From: an uncultured Oscillospiraceae bacterium
Lineage (GTDB): Bacteria > Bacillota > Clostridia > Oscillospirales > Oscillospiraceae
Assembly: GCA_910588625.1 (NCBI GenBank)
Contig: CAJUQN010000015.1
Coordinates: 1 to 50,681 of the forward strand
Length of the DNA stretch: 50,681 nucleotides
Reading direction: 5' to 3'
In this document: in pieces, positions 1-7,060 of the stretch
Layout of the letters: each line of letters opens with the position of its first letter
How positions within the stretch are numbered: the stretch's first letter is position 1
Program-made: the position numbers and the translations under genes
Notes under the pieces: model-generated
What the model was told of the DNA's origin: nothing
Seen by the model: only the letters and a program-made list of their open reading frames with translations
Databases searched by the model: none

Positions 1-55
1 CTTCTTGGCTCGCACTTGGGGGGCCTTCTTCCATGATTTTTGTTTCGCAACTTAA

Positions 56-136
56 GTGCTGGTGTCCTCTCCCACTGAAATCGAGATCGTATGGAAGTTC
101 CGGGATGTGTTTGATTTGCAGGGGCATGACAACTGA
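56..136 (+). pseudogene. Serine recombinase C-terminal fragment (probable)
   Basis: A short plus-strand frame encodes a peptide containing EIEIVWKFRDVFDLQ and stops with TGA at 134-136. The hydrophobic/charged strand pattern resembles the extreme C-terminus of large serine recombinases of Clostridia. An in-frame TAA sits just upstream at 53-55, so the frame is not connected to an intact gene. The identification rests on a short match recalled from the family and is only moderate. It is supported by two clearer recombinase fragments within the next 500 bases. Confidence 0.4.
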
Positions 137-241
137 TAAAGGTTTCTACTTCACGATAAAGCGGGTGCCGGGGGGCGGTCTGGGAAAGACCTGTTGGCCG
201 CCTCTGGCATCCGTAAAAAATTTGGTGTTTAGTTGACACAA

Positions 242-343
242 GGAGACCTCTCCCGGCTGGGCCGGGACTATGTTGAGGTCGGGCGGTACGTGGACGCTGT
301 GTTCCCCTCCCTGAGGTGTCGCTTTGTGTCCGTGCTGCGCTGA
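242..343 (+). pseudogene. Large serine recombinase fragment, catalytic domain
   Basis: The plus frame from 242 reads GDLSRLGRDYVEVGRYVDAV and continues for 13 more residues to a TGA at 341-343. This matches the conserved segment of the resolvase/invertase catalytic domain (DLSRLGR, then Y-x-E-x-G) that follows the active-site serine region. The N-terminal part with the catalytic serine and everything downstream are missing. It is a decayed piece of a site-specific recombinase of the kind that moves integrative conjugative elements, and cannot be functional. Confidence 0.75.
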
Positions 344-589
344 TTGCAATACTTCATTGAGTGCCAGCACTACAATCCGGCGACAGGAAAACGGCACCAG
401 CAGCTTGTCCTCATCCAGCGTGGGAGAAGAATGGCAGTATTTCGTGCCGAACTCCAGCCGGGAGACGCACCGCCAGACGATCCTCTTTTTCCCTTTTCTG
501 GCCCAGGTGCATCGCTTGTAGGGCGTCCCACACTCCCCGCACACCAGCAGCTCGGACAGGGCGTATTTAGCGGAGTATTTATCCTCATT
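344..589 (-). pseudogene. Large serine recombinase fragment, zinc-ribbon domain
   Basis: On the minus strand the frame entering at 589 reads NEDKYSAKYALSELLVCGEC, continues with GTPYKR and a second half CGxS...KYCHSSPTLDEDK. This is the recombinase zinc beta-ribbon: a CxxC pair followed by C...C in a basic context. After the Asp/Glu-rich segment the similarity weakens (ALNEVLQ is still recognisable) and then runs into sequence unrelated to the family. It lies in opposite orientation to the catalytic-domain fragment at 242-343, so the recombinase remains have been rearranged as well as truncated. Confidence 0.75.
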
Positions 590-601
590 TCCTGCGGGGC
601 A

Positions 602-703
602 AGGTTAGCGCCCTTTGACATCCGGGAAGTCCGTGAGCTGATGGAAACCGACGAAATGGAGCTGGACACCCTTGGCGACCGCAAAACGGCGCTGTTCCTG
701 ATA
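602..703 (+). pseudogene. VirD4/TraG conjugative coupling protein fragment
   Basis: The plus frame from 602 reads RLAPFDIREVRELMETDEME and then LDTLGDRKTALFLI. This is the well conserved stretch of the VirD4-like coupling ATPase carried by Firmicutes conjugative elements (APFDI...DEMELDTLGDRKTALF). Both the Walker motifs and the C-terminal half are absent and the match ends abruptly near 703. Together with the recombinase pieces it shows that an integrative conjugative element once sat here or donated DNA here. Confidence 0.8.
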
Positions 704-1005
704 TGTGAATATAAAAAAGAACCGTCTTGTTTTTTCGATAAATAGGTTACGCTTTTTGGACATTTAGTAAATCAAAAACGGCCCAAAATTGAGAGTTAAT
801 CCGCAAAACTGCGCATTTTTTTGGGGGGCTCCGACGATATTGGTGCCTTGCAAACGCTGTATATGCTCCAGATAATCTCACGCAGAAAATATCAGATAGA
901 ACCCAATTTGTTGGGACCTGTATAACTTTCCATGCACTCTCATCCCAAAAACTGCATATATTCATCCAATCTGACTTTTTCAGCAATCCCTAATTCTATT
1001 GGACC
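704..1005. other. Intergenic stretch without recognisable gene
   Basis: This AT-rich stretch contains only a short minus-strand frame (747-986, TTG start, no ribosome binding site, no recognisable domain). I see no promoter, terminator or RNA gene. It probably belongs to the decayed mobile-element remains upstream. Confidence 0.4.
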
Positions 1006-1419
1006 CTACTCCGGCTGCAAGTTTTCTGTAGGCAGGGAACGTCGAATCTTCTCATTAGAGTTGAGGTCATAGAGGCGTATCAGGGCAGCGGTCAGAACAA
1101 AGAGGCTGGCCCATACATTCATTCCTGCCGACTTTTGGGCTACTGGATCATTTCTGCGGGCTGCGTCCTGACAGGTTCGGAGGGACAGGCAGAAGAAAAA
1201 ACCCAATGCGCTCACAACCAGCACCGAAGCGATGAGTTTGATTGGGAAGACATCCGGTACAGCGGCTTTTTGTGAATTTCCCGCCAACGCCTCCTCCATC
1301 TGCTCCCGCTGAATGAGCACGGACCAGAAAGACAGGAGCACCGATAGAATAATTAGCATGAGATAGAATAAGGACTGGTTGACCGTCCCAAGCTGTTCTT
1401 TTAGTTTTTTTCTCTCCAT
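1006..1419 (-). CDS. Hypothetical small membrane protein
   Basis: A 137-residue protein with a strong ribosome binding site (AAGGAGG ending 8 bases before the ATG). Two hydrophobic membrane segments are visible, about residues 17-36 and 61-80, and a possible third at 101-115. The N-terminus is basic and the tail is charged. I do not recognise the family; it is not homologous to the element fragments around it as far as I can see. It is the only apparently intact gene in the first 2.4 kb. The strong ribosome binding site and intact frame in otherwise eroded DNA argue that it is still expressed. Confidence 0.6.
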   Translation of the reverse strand: MERKKLKEQLGTVNQSLFYLMLIILSVLLSFWSVLIQREQMEEALAGNSQKAAVPDVFPIKLIASVLVVSALGFFFCLSLRTCQDAARRNDPVAQKSAGMNVWASLFVLTAALIRLYDLNSNEKIRRSLPTENLQPE

Positions 1420-1490
1420 TATCTCTCCTCCTTCTCTCTCATTCTATGCCGATAACGCAAAAATGCACACGATGCAAACGCACTTAATCC
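1420..1490. other. Short spacer upstream of HxlR pseudogene
   Basis: Between the membrane protein gene and the recognisable start of the HxlR remnant. The N-terminal third of the HxlR protein should lie here but cannot be read in any frame. Confidence 0.3.
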
Positions 1491-1727
1491 CTTATTCCGG
1501 AAACAAAACGGTTTGGAGAACTGAAAAAAACCATTGGCAGCGTGAGCCAAAAGATGCCGACAGCTTAACCCCGGCAGATGGAGGACAGCGGTTTATTGAT
1601 CCGAAACGTTTACCCCAAAGTTCCTCCGCAAGTAGAGTACACATTAACAGAACCGGGATACAGTTTGAAACCAATTTGGGATGAAATGTAGGCTTGGGGT
1701 GAGGATTATAAAGCAAAGAACTCCTAA
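1491..1727 (+). pseudogene. HxlR-family transcriptional regulator pseudogene
   Basis: One plus-strand frame from 1491 reads LIPETKRFGELKKTIGSVSQ, then KMPTA, a TAA stop (1566-1568), PRQMEDSGLLIRNVYPKVPP, and QVEYTLTEPGYSLKPIWDEM, followed by a TAG (1689-1691) where the family has Trp, and AWGEDYKAKNS before the final TAA. This is the winged-helix HxlR domain (FGEL, recognition helix Q-K-M, wing with EYxLTxxG, and the C-terminal PI...W...W helix) interrupted by two in-frame stops and lacking its N-terminus. HxlR proteins regulate redox and aldehyde-detoxification genes; none is left next to it. The frame is otherwise undamaged, so inactivation looks recent. Confidence 0.85.
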
Positions 1728-1849
1728 AATATATACGATGATTTCGGCTATTTAGGTAGCAGCAATGCCTCGGTATGGGCTGATGTCCATAAAGCAGTAA
1801 CACAAAATTTTGATTACGGCATCTGTCAGACAGAATTGGTAACAAAAAA

Positions 1850-1893
1850 GCAGACAGCACCCAATTATAAATCGGGTACTGTCTGCTTTTATT
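1850..1893 (+). terminator. Rho-independent terminator
   Basis: GCAGACAGCACC (1850-1861) pairs with GGTACTGTCTGC (1875-1886) with one mismatch, followed by TTTTATTT. It is oriented for plus-strand transcription and would end a transcript coming from the HxlR remnant. Confidence 0.65.
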
Positions 1894-1916
1894 TGCGTTT
1901 TCGTTTCTCCTTCCCA

Positions 1917-1991
1917 TTGCAAAGTGAATTTTCGACGGAGGAAAACATTGCTCTTGCAAGGCAATTTGTGTTGGAGCAGCTCGTGGTGTCA
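1917..1991 (+). pseudogene. MobA/MobL-type relaxase fragment
   Basis: A plus-strand frame contains SEFSTEENIALARQFVLEQL. It resembles the N-terminal helix region of MobA/MobL relaxases, where an [EF]S-x-EEN-x-ALAR-x-F-V-x-EQ-[FL] pattern precedes the metal-binding histidines. The residues that should follow are replaced by unrelated sequence, and there is no start codon in a sensible place. It is a relic of a mobilisable or conjugative element, consistent with the coupling-protein and recombinase fragments upstream. Confidence 0.6.
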
Positions 1992-2395
1992 GCGCCATTT
2001 CAAAATGTCAATTTTCGGCGAAAAGACATGTCATTTTTTGCTGGGCGGCATACAGGTGTTATCCAGTCTTATACACCACATCACTTGCCGGCTTGAAACC
2101 CGACAAGGCCTGATTTATCAGCTTACTTCAGGTCTGACGGGCGAAAACGGAAAGTATAATTATTCAAAGGATGCACACCTTTAACCGCCACTTTCTTGCA
2201 TCCCCTGTTCGGCGAAAAATTACAAAATCGCACCGGCGCTGACACCCATAAAATTCAGCCATTCATGCGGAAATTGCAGCGTCATCCCTCTATCGTTTCC
2301 AATTTTTTCCGCCACCACCTTCTTTCCTACCTTTTCTTGCCGAAGCAATAAATCTTCTCTATTCCAATCTTTTGCCGGCTTTTTCTTTCGACGGG
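1992..2395. other. Intergenic stretch without supported gene
   Basis: No frame here has a ribosome binding site or a recognisable domain. A minus-strand run around 2225-2280 reads LQFPHEWLNFMGVSAGAIL before a TAA, which looks protein-like but could not be assigned. The stretch is likely more decayed element DNA up to the TetR promoter. Confidence 0.4.
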
Positions 2396-2425
2396 GTTGA
2401 CCAATTTGGTCAACAGCAGTATGGT
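2396..2425 (+). promoter_or_regulatory. TetR-type operator dyad overlapping promoter
   Basis: A perfect 9-bp inverted repeat, GTTGACCAA-T-TTGGTCAAC, occupies 2396-2414. Its left arm contains TTGACC (2397-2402), which with a 17-bp spacer and TATGGT (2420-2425) forms a plausible sigma-A promoter for the regulator gene starting at 2448. The dyad covers the -35 box and half of the spacer, the classic position for an autorepressing TetR protein. The dyad is seen directly; its use by the adjacent regulator is inferred. Confidence 0.75.
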
Positions 2426-2447
2426 GGAAGCGAAAGGAGGACGATCC

Positions 2448-3077
2448 ATGAACCCGAAATTTTTCAGTCTCCCATCAGAGCGCCAGGACCTCATCCGAAG
2501 CAGCGCTATGCTGGAATTTGGTGAGGGTGCCTTCAAAAAGACCTCCGCCGATTCCATCGCCAAGCGGGCCGGGGTATCCAAGGGTCTGCTGTTCCACTAC
2601 TTCAAGGACAAGCGGGAGCTGTACCTTTATCTGTTCCAGTACGCCATTGACGAGTGTATGGACATTTTCAACCGTCACATTTTGAAGGCCACCTATTCTG
2701 GTGAAACCGATTTTTTTCGGACTCTGGAAATCGGGCACAAGGTGAAAATGGACATGGTGCTCCGTCATCCGGGGCTGTTCCGTTTCGTAATGAGGGCCTA
2801 TTACGAGGGGGACAACGTACTCACCCCCAAGCTGCGGAAAAAGCTGGATGACGTGCTTCGGGAAACTACCGACAGCTTTCTCTCCCGAATGGATTTGTAC
2901 AAATTCAAAGACGGCGTAGACCCCAAAGCACTGGTGCGGCTACTGACGCTGGCGGCGGAGGGAATGCTGGCGGAGACAAAAGCCTGTACCCCGGAGGAAA
3001 TCAACCAACTGTTCCAGGAGTACAAAAAATACGCAGATATGTTGCGCCAGCATCTTTATAAGGAGGAATACCTGTGA
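2448..3077 (+). CDS. TetR/AcrR family transcriptional regulator
   Basis: A 209-residue DNA-binding repressor. Residues about 14-60 form the TetR helix-turn-helix, with the typical FGEGAFKKTSADSIAKRAGV and KGLLFHYFKDKRELY recognition region; the rest is the helical ligand-binding and dimerisation domain. The start is the ATG at 2448, preceded by AAAGGAGG; an upstream in-frame start would place the operator inside the gene. Its stop overlaps the GTG of the ABC ATPase gene (GTGA), so it is co-transcribed with the exporter, which it probably represses together with itself through the dyad at 2396-2414. The ligand is unknown. Confidence 0.93.
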   Translation: MNPKFFSLPSERQDLIRSSAMLEFGEGAFKKTSADSIAKRAGVSKGLLFHYFKDKRELYLYLFQYAIDECMDIFNRHILKATYSGETDFFRTLEIGHKVKMDMVLRHPGLFRFVMRAYYEGDNVLTPKLRKKLDDVLRETTDSFLSRMDLYKFKDGVDPKALVRLLTLAAEGMLAETKACTPEEINQLFQEYKKYADMLRQHLYKEEYL

Positions 3078-3766
3078 TTCAAATCAACCGCCTCACCAAA
3101 ACCTACGGCAAAGCCCGCGGGGTGGCAGACCTGACCCTTCACGTCCCGGAGGGCGGCTGTTTCGGCTTTATCGGCCCCAACGGGGCCGGCAAATCCACCA
3201 CCATCCGGACCCTGCTGGGCCTCCTCTCCCCCACTGCCGGGACGGCAAAGATTCTGGGGCTGGACTGCGTCCGGGAGCGGAACGCCATTCTGTCTCAGGT
3301 GGGCTATATGCCCTCCGAAGCCATGTTTTATCCGGATATGCGGGTGCGTGAAATCATTCGATTATCTGCCAACCTGCGCAAAATGGACTGCCGTGCCCAA
3401 GCCGATGCCCTATGTGAAGTGCTGGAGCTTGATACCCATAAGCACATCAGGGAGCTGAGCCTGGGCAACCGGAAAAAAGTGTCCATTGTCTGCGCTATGC
3501 AGCACCGCCCCCGGCTGTACATCCTAGATGAGCCAACCAGCGGTCTGGACCCTCTGGTTCAGCGGGCCTTTTGGTCTGAGCTGGAGAAGCAGTGCAAAGA
3601 GGGCGCTACCGTGTTCCTGTCCTCCCACGTACTTTATGAGGTCCAGCGGTACTGTGACCGGGCCGCCATCATCCGGGAGGGACGGCTGGTGGTGGAGGGA
3701 ACTACCCAGGAGTTGGACATTGAGAACAAATTCTTCGATTACTACGAGGGGAGGGTCACACAATGA
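3074..3766 (+). CDS. ABC transporter ATP-binding protein
   Basis: The 230-residue nucleotide-binding subunit of an ABC-2 type exporter. Visible motifs are Walker A GPNGAGKST (34-42), signature LSLGN (128-132), Walker B LYILDEP (148-154) with the D-loop SGLD, and the H-loop SSH (183-185). The signature is atypical: the usual LSGGQ is LSLGN followed by RKKV, a form seen in single-polypeptide BcrA-like exporters. The GTG start overlaps the TetR stop and is preceded by AAGGAGG. The 3' end overlaps the permease start (ATGA). The most likely role is drug, bacteriocin or lipid export with the adjacent permease; the substrate cannot be deduced. Confidence 0.95.
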   Translation: MIQINRLTKTYGKARGVADLTLHVPEGGCFGFIGPNGAGKSTTIRTLLGLLSPTAGTAKILGLDCVRERNAILSQVGYMPSEAMFYPDMRVREIIRLSANLRKMDCRAQADALCEVLELDTHKHIRELSLGNRKKVSIVCAMQHRPRLYILDEPTSGLDPLVQRAFWSELEKQCKEGATVFLSSHVLYEVQRYCDRAAIIREGRLVVEGTTQELDIENKFFDYYEGRVTQ

Positions 3767-4548
3767 CGGTATTTCGCAAGGAGCTACGCTCCGGCGCGTT
3801 CAGTTTTCTGGTGTGGTCCGTCATAGTGGGCGGACTGATGGCAATATGTGTGGGACTGTACCCGTCCATGTCGGGCTCAATGGAAGATATGTCTGTCCTC
3901 TTTTCCGGAATGGGAGACTTTTCCACCGCCTTTGGGCTGGACAAGCTCCAATTTGGCTCCATCATGGGTTTTTACGGTACAGAGTGCGGCAACATCCTGG
4001 GGCTGGGCGGGGCGTTCTACGCCGCCCTCACCGCTACGGCTCTACTGGCGGGTGAGGAGGGCGGGCACACAGCGGAATTTCTGCTCACCCATCCCGTCAG
4101 CCGCCTTCAAATCGCAGCGGAAAAGCTGGGCGCTCTGACCGTCCTGGTGATTGGGTTGAACCTGATCTGTTTCGCCTGCGGCGCGGGCGGAATCCTGACC
4201 ATCGGCGAGGAAATGGAGTGGAAGGATCTGCTCCGATACCACGGCGCTTTGCTGCTGATGCAGCTCCAAATCGGCGGATTGTGTTTCGGCATTTCCGCAT
4301 TGCTGCGGCGGAGCGGGCTGGGGCTGGCCATGGGACTGGCCGCGCTGCTGTACTTCATGGGGCTTATCATTAATCTGGACCAAAACCTGGACTGGCTGTG
4401 CTTCATCACTCCCTATTACTACGCCGACGCCGCCCGGATTTTTTCCAATGAAACGCTGACCGGCCCCATATTGGCAGGCTGCACCCTCGGCATACTGGGC
4501 GCTGGCTTCGGCCTGTGGCGGTACGCGCGAAAAGACATCGCGTCGTGA
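3763..4548 (+). CDS. ABC-2 type transporter permease
   Basis: A 261-residue integral membrane protein with about six hydrophobic segments (roughly residues 15-35, 70-95, 120-150, 160-180, 190-210 and 235-255). There is a cytoplasmic stretch rich in E and G (EEGGHTAEFLLTHPVSR), the conserved coupling loop of this permease type, in which THPVSR follows the second segment. Its ATG overlaps the ATPase stop by ATGA, so the two proteins are translationally coupled and would form a homodimeric or 2+2 exporter complex in the cytoplasmic membrane. The gene ends just before a strong terminator shared with the convergent guaB. Confidence 0.9.
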   Translation: MTVFRKELRSGAFSFLVWSVIVGGLMAICVGLYPSMSGSMEDMSVLFSGMGDFSTAFGLDKLQFGSIMGFYGTECGNILGLGGAFYAALTATALLAGEEGGHTAEFLLTHPVSRLQIAAEKLGALTVLVIGLNLICFACGAGGILTIGEEMEWKDLLRYHGALLLMQLQIGGLCFGISALLRRSGLGLAMGLAALLYFMGLIINLDQNLDWLCFITPYYYADAARIFSNETLTGPILAGCTLGILGAGFGLWRYARKDIAS

Positions 4549-4556
4549 TATAAAAC

Positions 4557-4582
4557 GAGCCCTCCGGCTTCCCGGAGGGCTC
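4557..4582. terminator. Bidirectional terminator between ABC permease and guaB
   Basis: GAGCCCTCCGG and CCGGAGGGCTC form a perfect 11-bp stem with a CTTC loop. On the minus strand it is followed by GTTTTAT, on the plus strand by AAAATCTTATT. It separates the convergent exporter operon and guaB. Confidence 0.85.
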
Positions 4583-4588
4583 AAAATC

Positions 4589-6064
4589 TTATTGGGGATT
4601 GATGGTATAGTTGGGCGCTTCCTTGGTGATATAGATGTCGTGGGGGTGGGATTCCTTCAAGCCGGCGGCAGTAATCTGGGTAAACTGGGCTTTGACACGC
4701 AGTTCTTCAATGGTACCACAGCCGCAGTAGCCCATGCCGGAGCGCAGACCGCCCATCATCTGGTAGATGGTCTCGGACACCGGCCCCTTGTAAGGGACGC
4801 GGCCCTCCACGCCTTCCGGAACGAGCTTTTTGTTGTTCTGCTGGAAATAGCGGTCCTTAGAACCCTTAGCCATAGCCCCCAAAGAGCCCATACCGCGGTA
4901 GACCTTGAACTGACGGCCCTGGTACACTTCAGTCTCGCCGGGAGACTCCTCACAGCCCGCCAGCAGGGAGCCCAGCATAACCACATTACCGCCCGCCGCG
5001 ATGGCCTTGGCAATGTCGCCGGAGTACTTGATGCCGCCGTCGGCGATGATAGGCACACCATACTCCGCCGCCACCTGGGCTGCGTCAAACACGGCGGTGA
5101 TCTGGGGTACGCCGATACCAGCCACCACGCGGGTGGTACAGATAGAACCAGGGCCGATGCCGATCTTCACGCAGTCAGCGCCCGCCTCGATGAGGGCGCG
5201 GGTGGCCTCGGCAGTGGCCACATTACCTGCCACCAGTTGAACATCAGGGTACAGAGACTTGATGCGCATAACACACTCCAAAATGTTCCGGGAGTGGCCG
5301 TGAGCGGAATCCAGGCACAGCACATCTGCCCCTGCCTCCACCAGAGCGGCCACACGGTCCAGCACATCGGCAGTTACGCCGATGGCCGCGCCCACCAACA
5401 GGCGTCCCTGCTCGTCGCGGGCGGAGTTGGGATAGACCTGGGCCTTCTCGATATCCTTGATGGTAATGAGCCCCTTCAAATGGAACTGGTCGTCCACGAT
5501 GGGCAGTTTCTCAATCTTATACTTGCGGAGGATTTCCCGGGCCTGGTCCAGCGTGGTGCCCTCGGGTGCGGTGACCAAGTGGTCCTTGGTCATCGCGTTG
5601 TCGATGAGCTGGTTCATATCGGTCTCAAACTTCATGTCACGGTTAGTGATGATGCCGATGAGCTTGCCGCCGTCACAGATGGGCACACCGGAGATACGAA
5701 ACTTCGCCATCAGCTCGTCCGCCTCCGCCAAAGTGTGGCCGGGGCCCAGCCAGAAGGGGTCAGTGATGACGCCGTTCTCGCTGCGCTTCACCATATCCAC
5801 CTGCTCAGCCTGCTGGCCGATGGACATATTCTTATGAATTATACCGATGCCACCCTCGCGGGCCAGGGCGATGGCCATGCGGTACTCCGTCACCGTGTCC
5901 ATGGCCGCGCTCATCACCGGGATATTCAGGGTGATTTTCTTTGTCAGGTGCGTGTGCAGGTCCACGTCCGCCGGAAGGACGTTGCTCTCCGCCGGAATGA
6001 GGAGCACGTCGTCAAAGGTCAAACCCCGCTTGCCGAACTTGCCGTTCCAATCCATCTGTGCCAT
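4589..6064 (-). CDS. guaB: Inosine-5'-monophosphate dehydrogenase
   Basis: A 491-residue enzyme oxidising IMP to XMP with NAD+, the committed step of GMP synthesis, in the cytoplasm. It shows the N-terminal TFDDVLLIP signature, two CBS domains inserted at about residues 95-215 (regulatory ATP/GTP binding), and the catalytic loop GPGSICTTRVVAG with the nucleophilic Cys309. The C-terminal flap carries GMGSLGAM and SKDRYF. Length and order match full-length bacterial GuaB. It has its own promoter at 6096-6124 and ends at a strong terminator, so it is probably monocistronic although gluQ lies just upstream in the same direction. The ATG is preceded by AGGAGGATGGAAT. Confidence 0.98.
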   Translation of the reverse strand: MAQMDWNGKFGKRGLTFDDVLLIPAESNVLPADVDLHTHLTKKITLNIPVMSAAMDTVTEYRMAIALAREGGIGIIHKNMSIGQQAEQVDMVKRSENGVITDPFWLGPGHTLAEADELMAKFRISGVPICDGGKLIGIITNRDMKFETDMNQLIDNAMTKDHLVTAPEGTTLDQAREILRKYKIEKLPIVDDQFHLKGLITIKDIEKAQVYPNSARDEQGRLLVGAAIGVTADVLDRVAALVEAGADVLCLDSAHGHSRNILECVMRIKSLYPDVQLVAGNVATAEATRALIEAGADCVKIGIGPGSICTTRVVAGIGVPQITAVFDAAQVAAEYGVPIIADGGIKYSGDIAKAIAAGGNVVMLGSLLAGCEESPGETEVYQGRQFKVYRGMGSLGAMAKGSKDRYFQQNNKKLVPEGVEGRVPYKGPVSETIYQMMGGLRSGMGYCGCGTIEELRVKAQFTQITAAGLKESHPHDIYITKEAPNYTINPQ

Positions 6065-6095
6065 ATTCCATCCTCCTGTTTCTTAAATTTTTCCT

Positions 6096-6124
6096 ATTTT
6101 ACGCTTTGCCTGGGCTCATGTCAA
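6096..6124 (-). promoter_or_regulatory. Sigma-A promoter of guaB
   Basis: Reading the minus strand: TTGACA (6124-6119), 17-bp spacer, TAAAAT (6101-6096), about 32 bases before the guaB ATG. The -35 box overlaps the gluQ stop codon. No purine-type riboswitch can be fitted in the short leader. Confidence 0.8.
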
Positions 6125-7047
6125 GATAAACAGACCACAACATCGTTTTTCAGCACTTTCGCCCATGAAAACAGGCAGACAAGCTCTTTTGCTGTCACTT
6201 TTTCCGGGTGGTCCAACAGCCCCGCGTAGTAAGCCAGCAGGCCTATCAGCTCCTCTGACGTGTAGCGCTTCCGCAAGGCTCCCATATCCAAATCGTAGTC
6301 CCGCTTTGCCAGCCGCCGACCGTCGGGGGCTAACAGTAAAGGGGTATGGAAAAACCTTGGCGGCGCATAACCCAGAACCTCATGAAGCCACGCCTGCCGG
6401 GGGGCCGAACACAGCAGGTCCCTCCCCCGCACCACGTGGTTTATCCCCATCAGCGCATCGTCCACCACCACCGCCAGCTGGTAGGCAAACACCCCATCGG
6501 AGCGGCGGACGATGAAATCACCACAATCATGGGCTAGATTTTCAGCATAAAGCCCACAATTCCCATCCTCTAACGCAACTTCCAGGTCAGGGCACCGCAC
6601 CCGCCAGGCCGGACGGCGTCCAGAGCGCTCCAGCGTTTCCCGTTCTGCTGCTGTCAAGTGATAGCACTTGCCGCTGTACACCACCGCGCCGTCATCCCGG
6701 TGAGGGGCAGACGCCGCCATACGCTCTGACCGGCTGCAATAGCAGGGATAAATCAGTCCCTTTTCCTCAAGCACCCGGAAGGCTTCCTCGTAGTATACCG
6801 TGCGCCGGCTCTGCATATATACCGGCTCTAAGCCGCCCTCGTCCCAGTCCAGCCCCAGCCAGCGCAGGTCGTTCATGAGCTGTTGGGCAAACTCCGCACT
6901 GGTGCGCTGGGTGTCAAGGTCCTCAACGCGCAACACCAGCTGTCCTCCGGCGCTGCGCGCGTCCAGCCAGGCCAGCAGTGCTGCAAGTAGATTCCCCAGG
7001 TGCATCCGCCCACTGGGAGTAGGGGCAAACCGTCCCTTAACTTCCAT
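6121..7047 (-). CDS. gluQ: Glutamyl-Q tRNA(Asp) synthetase
   Basis: A 308-residue truncated glutamyl-tRNA synthetase paralogue lacking the anticodon-binding half, which in the GluQRS family transfers glutamate to queuosine in the wobble position of tRNA-Asp. It has RFAPTPSGRMHLGNL (HIGH-type ATP motif) near the N-terminus, the cysteine pair of CYC and a further YSGKC forming the zinc site, the ED-x-D-T motif, and a KMSKS-like RRLAKRD. I chose the ATG at 7047, preceded by AGGGGGAGGG, over a TTG seven codons upstream. It overlaps nothing downstream and begins 14 bases after the radical SAM stop. GluQRS is commoner in proteobacteria than in Bacillota, so the function is family-based inference. 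Confidence 0.85.
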   Translation of the reverse strand: MEVKGRFAPTPSGRMHLGNLLAALLAWLDARSAGGQLVLRVEDLDTQRTSAEFAQQLMNDLRWLGLDWDEGGLEPVYMQSRRTVYYEEAFRVLEEKGLIYPCYCSRSERMAASAPHRDDGAVVYSGKCYHLTAAERETLERSGRRPAWRVRCPDLEVALEDGNCGLYAENLAHDCGDFIVRRSDGVFAYQLAVVVDDALMGINHVVRGRDLLCSAPRQAWLHEVLGYAPPRFFHTPLLLAPDGRRLAKRDYDLDMGALRKRYTSEELIGLLAYYAGLLDHPEKVTAKELVCLFSWAKVLKNDVVVCLS

Positions 7048-7060
7048 AGCCCTCCCCCTG

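Noticed and set aside
747..986. Minus-strand 79-codon frame
   Set aside because: TTG start without ribosome binding site, no similarity I recognise, AT-rich region.
1492..1998. Minus-strand open frame of 168 codons across the HxlR remnant
   Set aside because: It is antisense to a clearly readable HxlR pseudogene and a relaxase piece, lacks a ribosome binding site and shows no domain.
2225..2280. Minus-strand peptide with EWLNFMGVSAGAIL
   Set aside because: Protein-like but too short to assign and without start or ribosome binding site.
4592..6229. Long plus-strand open frame antisense to guaB
   Set aside because: It is a mirror of GC-rich guaB codons, has no ribosome binding site or domain, and guaB on the other strand has full family motifs.
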